In this document: positions 55,934 to 64,000 of the stretch, piece by piece
How positions within the stretch are numbered: position 1 is the first letter of the stretch
Layout of the letters: the number at the start of each line of letters is the position of its first letter
NCBI RefSeq assembly: GCF_029626025.1
Contig: NZ_JARUBF010000001.1
Coordinates: 1,736,001-1,800,000, forward strand
DNA length: 64,000 nt
Source of the DNA: Solwaraspora sp. WMMD406
GTDB taxonomy: Bacteria; Actinomycetota; Actinomycetes; Mycobacteriales; Micromonosporaceae
Direction of reading: 5' to 3'
Position numbers and translations under genes: made by a program
The notes under the pieces: generated by a model
Seen by the model: only the letters and a program-made list of their open reading frames with translations
What the model was told of the DNA's origin: nothing
Database searches by the model: none

Positions 55934-56515
55934 CTATTGCGTAGTCCGGTAACTCCTGGTCACGGCGTCGATGAGGTCTGTGGAGCGTCGGTTCGCGCGT
56001 CGGGTGGCGCGGGCGATGTTGGGTTCGCCGCTGCTGCGGTGGTAGCCGACCGCGGTGTTGCGGAGTGTGGCGAAGACGGCGGGTCCGTTGCCGGTCCGGG
56101 CTTGATGCGCGTCCTCACGTAACGCGACATCGCGGACGTAGTGCAGGCGGTTCTCGATATGCCACTGGGCTCGTGCCCAGGTGCCGAGGTCGGCGGGTTG
56201 GGCCGCTCCGGCGGGCAGGGACACGGTCAGGTACGCCGTTTCGCGGGTGGTCCTGCCCTTGACCGTGCGGGTACGGGTGATCCGGACGGCCTGCTGGGCG
56301 TGGGGGAAGCCGAGCCCGCCGGGGGTCGTCACGGTGACGGCTTTGACGGTGCGGGTCTCCGTGCGGCCGTGTCCGGTGTCGCGGGTTCGGGCTCCGACCG
56401 GGACCTGCGCCCAGGGAACAGCTTTGAGCTGGGCGAACGTGGTCGGCTGGTTGGCTTTTACGGTGACCATCAGATGTCCGCCGGCGGCGGCCAGGTACTC
56501 GGCAATGGACGTTGT
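55934..56515 (-). pseudogene. ISAs1-family transposase, C-terminal fragment
   Basis: About 190 residues of an ISAs1-type transposase remain (AAGGHLMVTVKANQPTTFAQLKAVPW, HGRTETRTVKAVTV, LGTWARAQWHIENRLHYVRDVALREDAHQARTGNGPAVFATLRNTAVG). The DDE N-terminal half is missing, and the open frame upstream (to 56626) is unrelated. No inverted repeats found. An old remnant marking past recombination near the Rhs gene. Confidence 0.88.
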
Positions 56516-56596
56516 GCGGGTGGATCGGGATTGGTAAAGGCATGGGATTCTCGGGTGCTGATGTCGGGTGGCGAAGAAGGTCGAGTGGAGGTCGTG

Positions 56597-56788
56597 GTGA
56601 GATTGGTACGGCTTGACAAGTACCAATTCTTCTATCTGTTCGCTATTGCCGTTTGGCTAGCTTCTGGATTGGGGGCATTCTTGGGGTTGTGGTCGATTCA
56701 CTGGGCGGCTTTTGTCTCTGCTTGTGCCGGTATCCCCAACGTTATCCTTCAACGGAAGCTCTACAAGGATGAGGAAGCTGATGGCTGA
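56597..56788 (+). CDS. Small two-helix membrane protein
   Basis: A 63-residue frame from a GTG at 56597 with a GGAGG site. It has two membrane segments (YQFFYLFAIAVWLASGLGAFLGL and IHWAAFVSACAGIPNVIL) and a charged tail (KLYKDEEADG). AT-richer than surroundings, like the Rhs immunity gene. Possibly another orphan immunity protein. No family recognised. Confidence 0.45.
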   Translation: MRLVRLDKYQFFYLFAIAVWLASGLGAFLGLWSIHWAAFVSACAGIPNVILQRKLYKDEEADG

Positions 56789-56961
56789 GTGGATGACCTC
56801 GTTGTCAAGCGATATTGCGCGGGCCTGCTACCCGGAAAGGCTTACGTGACGGTGTCTTCTGTACGGATCGGCCAGGCTCTGAATGAGATCTTTGGAGAGA
56901 CCAAGATCTGGCCCCTGCAAGTCGTCCTTCCGGGAAGCCGTGGCTTTGGGATCTGGGTGAA

Positions 56962-57438
56962 GTGGCTGCTGGTGAGGGTGGCTTTCTTCTCGGTGAGGAC
57001 GGATTGGTTCTTCTGTTTCCGACTTTTCCTGCGCTGATTGTTGCAACTGAGAGCGGATCGCCAGGCAATTTCTGCGTATTTCCCGGATACGAGCTTTTGC
57101 GCGAGAGGATCGGTAGCGCATCGGCAGTCGGTCCAGATGGCGGCCCGGTGGCCTTGCTCGACTTCCCCAACGCGCGTGCAGGCATAGCCGAGCTCAGCGG
57201 AGACCATGGAGGCGGCGGGGCTGTTGTGGACTGTCTTGATGGGTTGCTGGATCTAGCCAGACAGCAGGGCGAGACAGCGATCCTCGACCTCGTCAACGGA
57301 GAGGATCGACCCCTCAGGCGCATGTATGACTATATCTGGGGAGACGGCGACGCGTTCGTCGTGGATGCTGCTGTCACAGATTTCGAACTGGCCACAGCGT
57401 GGTTCGAATCCCAGTGCAGGGTAGTGCAGCCTGGATAG
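56962..57438 (+). CDS. Hypothetical protein, possibly 5'-truncated
   Basis: A 158-residue frame from a GTG at 56962. Coding character extends upstream in the same frame (ASRPSGKPWLWDLGEV) to a TGA near 56885, with no better start, so the original N-terminus may be lost. It is acidic (DYIWGDGDAFVVDAAVTDFELA), without membrane segments. Its location in the Rhs debris suggests an orphan immunity gene, which is only a guess. Confidence 0.4.
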   Translation: MAAGEGGFLLGEDGLVLLFPTFPALIVATESGSPGNFCVFPGYELLRERIGSASAVGPDGGPVALLDFPNARAGIAELSGDHGGGGAVVDCLDGLLDLARQQGETAILDLVNGEDRPLRRMYDYIWGDGDAFVVDAAVTDFELATAWFESQCRVVQPG

Positions 57439-57460
57439 CGGCTCTGCGTCTCCGGATCCG

Positions 57461-58822
57461 TCAGGCGGCGAGACCGAGGAGTTCGGTGGCACGGGTGGTG
57501 AAGTGGCGTACCTCGGGAAGGGTGGCGTACGGCTTCAGGCGGTGTTGCAGGTCTCGGACGGTCCCGATGGTGCGGGACGAGTTGACGGAGGCGGCCAGCT
57601 CGACAACATGGGCGGCGCGGGTAGCGGCGGCTTCGACGTCCGAGCGGTCGAGGTCGGCGGTGGCCAGGGCGGCGTGGCTGAGCGCGGCGCGGCGGGCGCG
57701 GCCCTGGTGGCGGGCGCCTTCGGCGGACTCGGTGGCGAAGCGTACGGTTTCGTCGGGCTGCCCGAGGTCACGGAAGCAGTGGGCGGCTTCGCCGTACAGG
57801 TACGGGGTGTCGATGAATTTGGCCCAGACGGGTTCGTCGTCGTGGTCGACGCGGGCGAAGGTCTGTTCGGCCTTGGCCACGGCGGCGGCTGCCGGTGCTG
57901 ATTCGCCGAGTGCCGCGAGGGCGCGGGCTTCGAGGATGTAGAGGTCGGCGAGGCAGGCAGGGGAGTCGCCGTCGGCGAGACCGCGGCGGCCGGCTCGGGC
58001 GAGCATCAGTGCTTCGCGGGGGTGGCCGAGCAGGTTGGCCTGGTCGGACATGCCGGCGAGGACGTGCGCGCCGAGCGCGGCGTGGTTGGCCGCCTGAGCG
58101 AGCCAGAGCGCCTGGATGAGGTAGCGCTGGGCGAGCCCGTGTTCGCCGTCGTCGTACGCCATCCACCCGACGAGGTACGACTGCTCGGCGGCTGCCTCGT
58201 AGAGCGCCTGCTGGACGTCCGGTTCGTGCTCTCGTTTGAGCAGCGGCAGGACGTAGCTCTGCATGTATTCGACGAGGGCGGTGCGGGCATGGCCGCCGCC
58301 GCGCATCACGTCCAGCTCCTGAAAGAGGGCGAACATCTCCCGGATGCCGGCCACCTGTCGCATCCCGATCTGCCGTGGCCCGCGTTCGGTCGACGTCTCG
58401 TCGAGGGTGGCGAGCAGCCAGTCACGGCTCGGTGCGCCGAGCGCGGCGAGCACGAACGGCGCTTTGACGATGTTGCGGCGGGCGACGTCAGCCTTGCCCA
58501 GGTCGATGATGGTGTCGACCGTGGTACGGGGATGGTCGGCGTACTGCAAGCCGCGAGCGGCAAGGGTCTCCTCGTCGGTCATGCCGAAGTCTGACGGGGT
58601 GACCCGGCGACGCAGCCTTTCGCTGAGCGCCCGCGCCAGCAGCGTCGGCACCGGCGGTCGCGGACGCTCGCCGCGCTTCACCCAGCGGTGGACCGCTGGG
58701 TAGTCGTAGCGCAGGGCAAGCCCTTCGTCCGCTCCGAGGCCGTTGATCCGTCGGGCCAGCCCGGCCCACGAGAAGCCCGCCTCGGTGATCAGCGAGGCCA
58801 GAGCATCGTTCGATCCGTTCAC
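57461..58822 (-). CDS. HTH protein with tetratricopeptide-like repeats
   Basis: A 453-residue protein started at the GTG at 58822, which has GGGAGG 8 bp before it. The N-terminal 65 residues look like a helix-turn-helix (LASLITEAGFSWAGLARRINGL, ALRYDYPAVHRWVKRGERP). The rest is alpha-helical with TPR-like units (ALYEAAAEQSYLVGWMAYDDGEHGLAQRYLIQALWLA, ACLADLYILEARALAALGESA). Such proteins are frequent in actinomycetes as signal-dependent regulators. No ligand is known. It is divergent from the small HTH/DivIVA/zinc-ribbon group only by way of the AlpA-like gene. Confidence 0.8.
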   Translation of the reverse strand: MNGSNDALASLITEAGFSWAGLARRINGLGADEGLALRYDYPAVHRWVKRGERPRPPVPTLLARALSERLRRRVTPSDFGMTDEETLAARGLQYADHPRTTVDTIIDLGKADVARRNIVKAPFVLAALGAPSRDWLLATLDETSTERGPRQIGMRQVAGIREMFALFQELDVMRGGGHARTALVEYMQSYVLPLLKREHEPDVQQALYEAAAEQSYLVGWMAYDDGEHGLAQRYLIQALWLAQAANHAALGAHVLAGMSDQANLLGHPREALMLARAGRRGLADGDSPACLADLYILEARALAALGESAPAAAAVAKAEQTFARVDHDDEPVWAKFIDTPYLYGEAAHCFRDLGQPDETVRFATESAEGARHQGRARRAALSHAALATADLDRSDVEAAATRAAHVVELAASVNSSRTIGTVRDLQHRLKPYATLPEVRHFTTRATELLGLAA

Positions 58823-58972
58823 GGACCACACCTCCCAAGCACCTACCTTGGACGGTACCGGTCAGGCATCAGCGCTGCATACGGCCGCACGAGGGTACGA
58901 AATTCACATGGGCGTTCACTCGGTGCCGTCGAGGGCCGTCGTCCAGTTGTCTCTTCGTGAGGCAGAAGCGGT

Positions 58973-59161
58973 TCAGTCCTCGCGTTGGGTTGGCCGGTGG
59001 ATGCGGATCCACTCGGCGACGGCTTCGCGGGACCAGATCCGGCCGGTGGCGAGGACGTCGAGCGGCGCGGGGAACGACGGGCGGTTGACGATCTCGGATG
59101 CCCGCTGACGGGAGACGCCGCCCAGCATCTGCTGGATCTCGGACATCCCGGCCAACCGCAT
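58973..59161 (-). CDS. Small AlpA/excisionase-like HTH protein
   Basis: A 62-residue protein started at the ATG at 59161. MSEIQQMLGGVSRQRASEIVNRPSFPAPLDVLATGRIWSREAVAEWIRIHRP is the MerR-like fold seen in AlpA-type regulators and excisionases. No integrase or attachment site is visible nearby, so it is more likely a regulator than an excisionase. It precedes the TPR gene by 150 bp. Confidence 0.8.
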   Translation of the reverse strand: MRLAGMSEIQQMLGGVSRQRASEIVNRPSFPAPLDVLATGRIWSREAVAEWIRIHRPTQRED

Positions 59162-59276
59162 GTCAACGAACGTACGGAGGTTACGAGTAGCAGCCCCGTC
59201 AACTTGACGCACTTGACACTCGTAAGGGGGATGGGTGATTCTCAGTCGCGCACATCTTCGGAGGAGGGGAGCCACC

Positions 59277-59477
59277 ATGACGCAGATGGATGACGACCGG
59301 TGGCGGTCGTGTGGGTCGGACTGGGACGAGCCGGGGACCGGCCCGCAGCGGTCGAGCGCCGTACCCGCCACCGCGCCGAACGGTCGACCAAGTGACGCGG
59401 ACGCCGGCACCCGTACCGCCGCTCCGAGCGCGACCGGGTCGATCGGCGACCGTCCCGACTCCGGCGACCACGTCTGA
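59277..59477 (+). CDS. Small hydrophilic hypothetical protein
   Basis: A 66-residue frame with a strong GGAGGGG site at the right distance from the ATG. It is rich in Asp, Thr, Pro and Ser, with no cysteines forming a motif and probably no fixed structure. It is divergent from the AlpA-like gene and leads the group of three plus-strand genes. Confidence 0.45.
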   Translation: MTQMDDDRWRSCGSDWDEPGTGPQRSSAVPATAPNGRPSDADAGTRTAAPSATGSIGDRPDSGDHV

Positions 59478-59678
59478 CCCAGCTCCGCAGCTCACGTAGG
59501 GAGCCAAGAGTTGCCCTGGTCGCCGTACCGCCGATGAAGGCTGCGGAGATTGGGGTCCGTGGGGTGGCCCTGCCGAATCGGCAACCGGCAGGGCCACCCC
59601 CGTCCACCAGACACATCACGTACACCAGGCACACCACCCACGACCACGACAACGCGACACAGGGGAGGAGCACCACCC

Positions 59679-60092
59679 ATGCGTACGCTCTGGCAACGAA
59701 TCCGGGTCCGCTGGGGACGCCGACGGATGGCGTCCACCCCGCCCAGCCAATGGCCGGCCGGCAGTAACCCCGGCGTCCACCGGGTGCCCGGCACCAACAT
59801 GCGCTCGGCGGCGTACCGGCCGATCCGGCCCTGGCAGGTGCGCAACCAACGGTTCCGCCCGGTCGGCGTCACGGCCCGGGGCCTCGACCCGGTCGAAGTC
59901 GGCGCGTTCCTCGACCGCGTCGCTCACGACCTCGGCGTCCTCTACGCCGAACTCGACCGCACCTGGGAACAGAACGACCGGATCAAGGACGCGTTGCGCC
60001 GCTGGCAGAGCGCCCAAGCCACGATGAACCAGGCCGCGATCAACCAGGTCCCGGTCAACCGGGCCCCGGTCTACCAGGCCGCCGTCCGGTGA
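59679..60092 (+). CDS. DivIVA-domain protein
   Basis: A 137-residue protein started at the ATG at 59679, after GGGGAGGAG. Residues 65-110 match the short DivIVA/DivI1A motif of actinobacteria (VTARGLDPVEVGAFLDRVAHDLGVLYAELDRTWEQNDRIKDAL). The C-terminus has near-repeats (NQAAINQVPVNRAPVYQAA). It probably binds membranes or forms coiled-coil assemblies. It overlaps the next gene by 4 bp (GTGA), so the two proteins are co-translated. Confidence 0.8.
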   Translation: MRTLWQRIRVRWGRRRMASTPPSQWPAGSNPGVHRVPGTNMRSAAYRPIRPWQVRNQRFRPVGVTARGLDPVEVGAFLDRVAHDLGVLYAELDRTWEQNDRIKDALRRWQSAQATMNQAAINQVPVNRAPVYQAAVR

Positions 60093-62272
60093 CCGAGCCC
60101 GACAACCCCGACGTCGCCGTCGTCGACTGTGCCACCTGCGACGGCGGCGGCGTCACCTCCCACCGGTGCACCTGCACCTGGTACGGCGACCAGCTGATCG
60201 TCGACGCCGACCAGCCGACCACCGCCGACCCCAACCCCGGCGGTACGGCGTACCGCGACTGTCAGGTCTGTCTCGGCACCGGCACGACCTGTGCCACCTG
60301 CGACCGCTGCGCCGGACTCGGCCGCCGCCGCGCCCAACTCGTCTACACCGTCGCCAACGCCGACACCGCCGCCGTCGCCTCCGTGAGCATCGTGCCCGGC
60401 GCGCTCGACCCAGTGCACCGCGACGGCCGCTGGTCACTCGACCTCGACGCCGTCCTGGCCGACCTCGCCGGCCAAACCGGTGTCGAACACCTCTACGACC
60501 CGGAAATGCCCGACCGCGACATCGTCCTCGGTGGACTACTGCTACCCCGCGACTGGCGACCCGACCTGCCGGAGGCGCGACGGTACGCCCTGGAAGCCGA
60601 AGCGATCGCCGGCTGCGCCGCGTACCCGTGGCGGATCTGGCTCGGCCACGCCGCCTCGCCGCAGCGCCCCGACCCGGCCCGCCACCTGGGCCGACTCTGC
60701 GCCCTCGCCGAACTGCTCTGCCTCGACCTGGTCGTCGAAGCCCGACCCGACCCGTACGGCGACGACCGGCACCGCTGGCAGCTGCGCCTCGAACTGCCCG
60801 ACACCGCCGTCGGCGACGACTTCGCCGGCGGCGTCGGCAGCGGCGACACCCTGGACGCGGCGATCGTCGCCGCCGACATCACCACCATCGCCACCGGCCT
60901 CGCCGACCGCAGCCGCGCCGCCCCCGCCCACTACCTGCGCCCCGGCCGCCCCAGCACCCCGGCCGAGCCGTCCACACCCGACCTCGACCAGCTCGAACGC
61001 CGCATGATCGCCGACTGCGTCGCCCTCGGCACCGGCGAGCCCACCCCCGGCGCACACGCCATCTGGCGCGACGGCCGCTGGTGGCACACCAGCCTGCGGG
61101 TGGTCGCCGTCGTCGAGGAACTCACCGAACGCGCCACCGGACAAATCCGCCGCCGTACGGTCGACAAGCTCGCCCGAGCCTGGCAGCCGCCGCCACCCAG
61201 CTGGCAGGGGCCACCGATCCCGTCCGAACCCTGCTCGTACTGCGTACCCGAGCAGGGGTTGCGGCGCTGCGTCTGCACCATCGGCGCGTCCACCGCCGAC
61301 CCCGACTGCCGCCACTGCGGCGGGGCCGGGCGCGCCGGCCGGTACGCCGCCGGGCTCAGCCGCTGCTTCAGCTGCGGCGACACCCTGCAGATCCGGTACG
61401 GCGCCGTCGTCACCGTCACCGACGGACGACACTGGGCGCGGCATCTCAACTGGGCTGTCCCCGATTCCGCTGTCTTCGACGAGGCTGCCGCCGCCCCGGG
61501 GATCGGCAGCCAGCCCGGCGGCAAACCCATCCACCAGGTGCCGCCGCCGCTGCGGCTCGCCACCCACCTCGACGACCTGGCGGTACGCGGCCAGCCGATC
61601 ACCGGCCCGGACCAGCTCGCGCCGCTCGACGACTACGAAAGCCTGCTGACGCAGGAGCTGTGGTACGGCCACGTCACCCTCGACCACCCCGGGCAGGAGC
61701 CGTTCGCCGCGTACCTGGCGAACGTCGCCAACGGACGCCCCGGCGGCCGGGTGCTGCTGCACGCCGCGACGCCGGACGCGCCGCCGCTGGCGCGGGTACT
61801 CGCCCTCGCCTACGGGTTGGGGCTCGCGCTGATCGTCACCGTCGCCGACCACCGGCACCACGCCGGTACGCCGTACCAGACGCAGGGAGTGTCGTGGGGT
61901 GCGTACGTCGCGGCGCCCGGAGCGTCACTCGGCCTGCGGGCCTACCCGCACCAGTCCAGCCTCGGGCACGCGCTCGCCCACGCGATGGAGTACGTGTGCG
62001 GCTCCGCCCGCTCGGCGGTGCCGGCCGATCCGTCGACCGCGATCGCCGTACCGCAGAACGTGCCTTCGCCGCCCCCCGACGGCCCTGAACCCGACGGTCT
62101 GGTGCCGTTGCTGTCGTTGCTCGCAGCGCACTACGCCGGCGAGACGGTGATCGTTGTCCTCGCCGCGTCCCACTGCGACGTGTACCTGCGCGACGGCCCG
62201 GAGATCACCCGCCGGGTCGTCGCCGCCGCCGACCTGCCACGAGCAGTCGAACGGGTTCGTCACATCCGGTAG
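60089..62272 (+). CDS. Large zinc-ribbon protein of unknown function
   Basis: A 727-residue cytosolic protein with a GTG start overlapping the DivIVA-domain gene. It has two clusters of DnaJ-like CxxC ribbons: at residues 14-78 (CATCDGGG, CTCTW, CQVCLGTGTTCATCDRCAGLG) and at 380-440 (CSYCVPEQGLRRCVC, CRHCGGAGRAG, CFSCGD). Between and after them are alpha/beta regions without known motifs. I do not recognise the family. It is co-translated with the DivIVA-domain protein, so they probably act together. It is not obviously an enzyme. Confidence 0.75.
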   Translation: MTEPDNPDVAVVDCATCDGGGVTSHRCTCTWYGDQLIVDADQPTTADPNPGGTAYRDCQVCLGTGTTCATCDRCAGLGRRRAQLVYTVANADTAAVASVSIVPGALDPVHRDGRWSLDLDAVLADLAGQTGVEHLYDPEMPDRDIVLGGLLLPRDWRPDLPEARRYALEAEAIAGCAAYPWRIWLGHAASPQRPDPARHLGRLCALAELLCLDLVVEARPDPYGDDRHRWQLRLELPDTAVGDDFAGGVGSGDTLDAAIVAADITTIATGLADRSRAAPAHYLRPGRPSTPAEPSTPDLDQLERRMIADCVALGTGEPTPGAHAIWRDGRWWHTSLRVVAVVEELTERATGQIRRRTVDKLARAWQPPPPSWQGPPIPSEPCSYCVPEQGLRRCVCTIGASTADPDCRHCGGAGRAGRYAAGLSRCFSCGDTLQIRYGAVVTVTDGRHWARHLNWAVPDSAVFDEAAAAPGIGSQPGGKPIHQVPPPLRLATHLDDLAVRGQPITGPDQLAPLDDYESLLTQELWYGHVTLDHPGQEPFAAYLANVANGRPGGRVLLHAATPDAPPLARVLALAYGLGLALIVTVADHRHHAGTPYQTQGVSWGAYVAAPGASLGLRAYPHQSSLGHALAHAMEYVCGSARSAVPADPSTAIAVPQNVPSPPPDGPEPDGLVPLLSLLAAHYAGETVIVVLAASHCDVYLRDGPEITRRVVAAADLPRAVERVRHIR

Positions 62273-62342
62273 CGGACCGCAATGCTCATGTTCCGGTAGG
62301 ACTGAGCGCACTGCCTGCCCGGCGACCTGTATTGCTTCCACG

Positions 62343-62384
62343 CGTGATCCCCGTACGGGATCATGATCCCGTACGGGGATCACG
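62343..62384. repeat. Perfect 42-bp palindrome
   Basis: Each 21-bp arm begins CGTGATCCCCGTACGGGATC, with no loop. It starts 70 bp after the zinc-ribbon stop, preceded by ATTGCTTCCACG. The same lead and the first arm recur at the window end (63976-64000), so it is a repeated element, perhaps a bidirectional terminator or a protein-binding site. Confidence 0.9.
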
Positions 62385-62396
62385 GTAGAACAGGCA

Positions 62397-62789
62397 TTGC
62401 CTCCGGGGCGACCGGTGTCGGGAATGCGATTCGCGTTGCTCATGTGTCGTGGATGGACATGCCGGACGAGGCGGCTAACCTGCGTGCGGCAATGGCGAGA
62501 GTCGATCAGGTTCGGCGGGGAGGTGGTCCGAGGGCGTGAACAGCAAGTCCACCAAGGGTTGTACGGAGAGGGCTTCGTGCAGGCACTCGCGAGTGCGGGT
62601 GGGTTCACGACAGCAAAGATGAACATCGACATGGATGGAGTCGATCTCTCGCTCGAAGATCAGGAGCCACGACCGGTGGGCCAGGGCCACCAGGAAACCA
62701 TCACTGTCCGGGTGCCCCGGCAGAATCTCCTCACCGTCGAGTCGTTGGAGCGTCTGCTCGTCGGTGAGTTCCAAGGGGAGGCGAAGTGA
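62397..62789 (+). CDS. Small protein resembling a shortened DUF4365 domain
   Basis: Up to 130 residues from a TTG at 62397; GTG starts near 62520 are also possible. The part QGLYGEGFVQALASAGGFTTAKMNIDMDGVDLSLED resembles the N-terminus of DUF4365 nuclease-fold proteins, including the acidic DMDGVD. The rest of that fold is absent and the C-terminus (QETITVRVPRQNLLTVESLERLLVGEF) differs. Its stop overlaps the next start (GTGA), so they form an operon. The function is unknown, and the start is uncertain. Confidence 0.5.
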   Translation: MPPGRPVSGMRFALLMCRGWTCRTRRLTCVRQWRESIRFGGEVVRGREQQVHQGLYGEGFVQALASAGGFTTAKMNIDMDGVDLSLEDQEPRPVGQGHQETITVRVPRQNLLTVESLERLLVGEFQGEAK

Positions 62790-63967
62790 TCCAGGCAGAG
62801 ATCACCGACCGCGCCGCGCTGGTCGCACGTTCGCCGTTGGAGCTGACGATGTACCTCCGCGCGCAGGGTTGGACCCGGCAGAGTAGGTCGGAGACCAGCG
62901 CCCAGTGGATCACGGTCGTTGACGGAGCGGAGTTCGAAGTACTTCAACCGCTGGAATCGACGCTGCGCGACTACCCGGCCAGGGTCCGAGACATCCTCCA
63001 GGTGCTTGGCGTCGTCGAGGGGCGGTCACAGCTCGACATCCTTGCCGACATCTCCAACGTTTCCATGGACGTGCACACCGTTCGGACCTTCCCGGCCGGC
63101 AACGTACCGGGGACCATCGGACTGGATGATGGTGTCCTGGCCTTCGAGAGCCTGCGTAACGTGGTCGCCGCTGCGGCGTACTCGGTCAAGTCAGATCATG
63201 CGCGTGCGGTGCAACCCGCCCGCAAGCCGGCCGAGGTGCTCAAGTTCCTCCGCGAGGTTCGATTCGGTCCGAGCTCCGAGGGTAGCTTCGTACTCTCGGT
63301 CTTCACTCCCGTCCCGCCCCGTCTCGCGTCGGGTCAGGCGTCGCTGTTCGACGATGACCCACCCCAGGCGATGGAGCCGGCGGAGCCGTTCGAGCGGCAG
63401 GTGTCGCTCAAGGTCTACGACGCGGTACGGGCGGCGCACCACGCGGCGAACGAGGCCCTTGCCGGTCCGGCCGGACTGGACGCCTTCACCACCGCCGTAC
63501 GCGACGGAGTCAGCGCGAACCTGTGCGAGGCTCTCGCCGGGCTGGGAGGCGAATCCGGTCACCCGTTCGAGCTGGCGTTGCGGTTGGCACCGTCGCGGCC
63601 ACTGCGCTCCCGGGAGCTACCCCCGGTCCGGTTCCGGCACGATCACCTGCCGGTACTCGCCGCCGCCGCGCAGGAACTCCGGGAGCACATCCCCGATGAG
63701 GGCGTCCTCGTCGTCGGCAACGTCGTGCGCCTGCACCGAGAGGGCACCGGCTCAGGTGAGGTCAGCATCGCCGGCGTCATCGACGGCGAGGACCGGTTGC
63801 GCCGATTCTGGACCGACCTGCCGGCGGTCGACTACGACCAGGCCGTCCGCGCACATCAGGAGATGCACACCGTCTCGGTACGCGGTGACCTGGTCCGGCG
63901 GGCCACTCGGCTGCACCTCAGGAATCCGACGGCGTTCCACGTCCTGACCGACATCGACGAGCCCTGA
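62786..63967 (+). CDS. Hypothetical protein of a palindrome-flanked two-gene unit
   Basis: A 393-residue cytosolic protein with a GTG start overlapping the preceding gene by 4 bp. It has no membrane segment or nucleotide-binding motif. The sequence shows regular alpha/beta composition (FELALRLAPSRPLRSRELPPVRF, GVLVVGNVVRLHREGTGSGEVSIAGVIDGEDRLRRFW). The C-terminal part resembles a beta-barrel with an OB-like run, but I cannot name a family. The copy of the 42-bp palindrome begins 9 bp after the stop. Confidence 0.7.
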   Translation: MIQAEITDRAALVARSPLELTMYLRAQGWTRQSRSETSAQWITVVDGAEFEVLQPLESTLRDYPARVRDILQVLGVVEGRSQLDILADISNVSMDVHTVRTFPAGNVPGTIGLDDGVLAFESLRNVVAAAAYSVKSDHARAVQPARKPAEVLKFLREVRFGPSSEGSFVLSVFTPVPPRLASGQASLFDDDPPQAMEPAEPFERQVSLKVYDAVRAAHHAANEALAGPAGLDAFTTAVRDGVSANLCEALAGLGGESGHPFELALRLAPSRPLRSRELPPVRFRHDHLPVLAAAAQELREHIPDEGVLVVGNVVRLHREGTGSGEVSIAGVIDGEDRLRRFWTDLPAVDYDQAVRAHQEMHTVSVRGDLVRRATRLHLRNPTAFHVLTDIDEP

Positions 63968-63975
63968 CAGTCGCC

Positions 63976-64000
63976 ATTGCTTCCACGCGTGATCCCCGTA
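63976..64000 (+). repeat. Second copy of the palindromic element, cut by the window end
   Basis: Twenty-five bases identical to 62331-62355, that is the lead ATTGCTTCCACG plus the start of the palindrome. The rest lies beyond the window. Confidence 0.85.

Noticed and set aside
57385-57425. tRNA-like T-loop (GGTTCGAATCCCAG)
   Set aside because: The stem does not pair, no acceptor or anticodon arm fits, and the bases lie inside a coding frame (FESQCR).
58973-59161. Excisionase of an integrated element
   Set aside because: The fold fits, but no integrase, tRNA or att-like direct repeat is visible, so I called it a regulator-like HTH protein.

Overview
The window reads as a chromosomal segment of a high-GC actinomycete, most likely a member of Micromonosporaceae. 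This is an inference from very high GC, GTG/ATGA-coupled operons, many CBM2-tailed secreted enzymes, an iron-regulated heme locus with IdeR/DtxR-type boxes, and an aromatic (type II) polyketide cluster. No tRNA, rRNA or CRISPR array was found.

Layout. 0-1.2 kb: the end of a secreted sugar-dehydrogenase-like protein with a CBM2, then a small lipoprotein. 1.25-10.2 kb: a heme-iron locus. The leftward operon encodes a membrane-tethered Ig-like protein, HmuT, HmuU, HmuV, heme oxygenase and a DUF2470 protein. The rightward arm encodes an HtaA/Ig-like/WxL-like surface protein, a DUF916 (WxL-interacting) membrane protein and a third membrane-anchored protein. Two IdeR-type boxes lie in the shared divergent promoter. 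10.2-12.5 kb: a caspase-TPR protein coupled to an EACC1-like membrane component, probably a conflict or defence module. 12.7-19 kb: a methyltransferase, a ricin-lectin/beta-helix secreted protein, an SDR, a WYL regulator and an F420-dependent oxidoreductase. 19-20.2 kb: a CdiA-type nuclease toxin and its SitI3-like immunity gene. An intact IS66 element with an 8-bp target duplication lies just upstream of them.

21.9-31.4 kb: a compact type II PKS cluster. It holds KS-beta, KS-alpha, a cupin, an ACP-aromatase fusion, its own acetyl-CoA carboxylase (AccC, AccB, AccD-AccA fusion), a TcmI-like cyclase and a divergent SARP regulator. No ketoreductase is present, so an unreduced aromatic product is expected (spore-pigment or tetracenomycin-like logic). 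31.4-39.5 kb: an HhH nuclease, an ABC exporter with a divergent TetR, and modABC translationally coupled to htpG, closed by a strong hairpin. 39.5-41.7 kb: an IS701-family element with CTAG duplications, one of which supplies the stop codon of an aspartate racemase gene. 41.8-50.5 kb: a LacI remnant, a GH5 mannanase-type enzyme with CBM2, degraded genes, HxlR/RidA, a beta-lactamase pseudogene, an S8 protease with FN3 and CBM2, and a SARP-like regulator fused to a CGNR zinc finger.

50.5-57.4 kb: an accessory, partly decayed region. It has an AAA ATPase with a broken DUF4276 partner between imperfect direct repeats, a truncated hypothetical abutting a truncated Rhs gene, a lower-GC Rhs tip with a candidate immunity gene, an ISAs1 fragment and orphan small genes. 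57.4-64 kb: a TPR-containing HTH regulator, a small HTH protein, a DivIVA-domain protein and a large zinc-ribbon protein. A final two-gene unit of unknown function is bracketed by copies of a perfect 42-bp palindrome.
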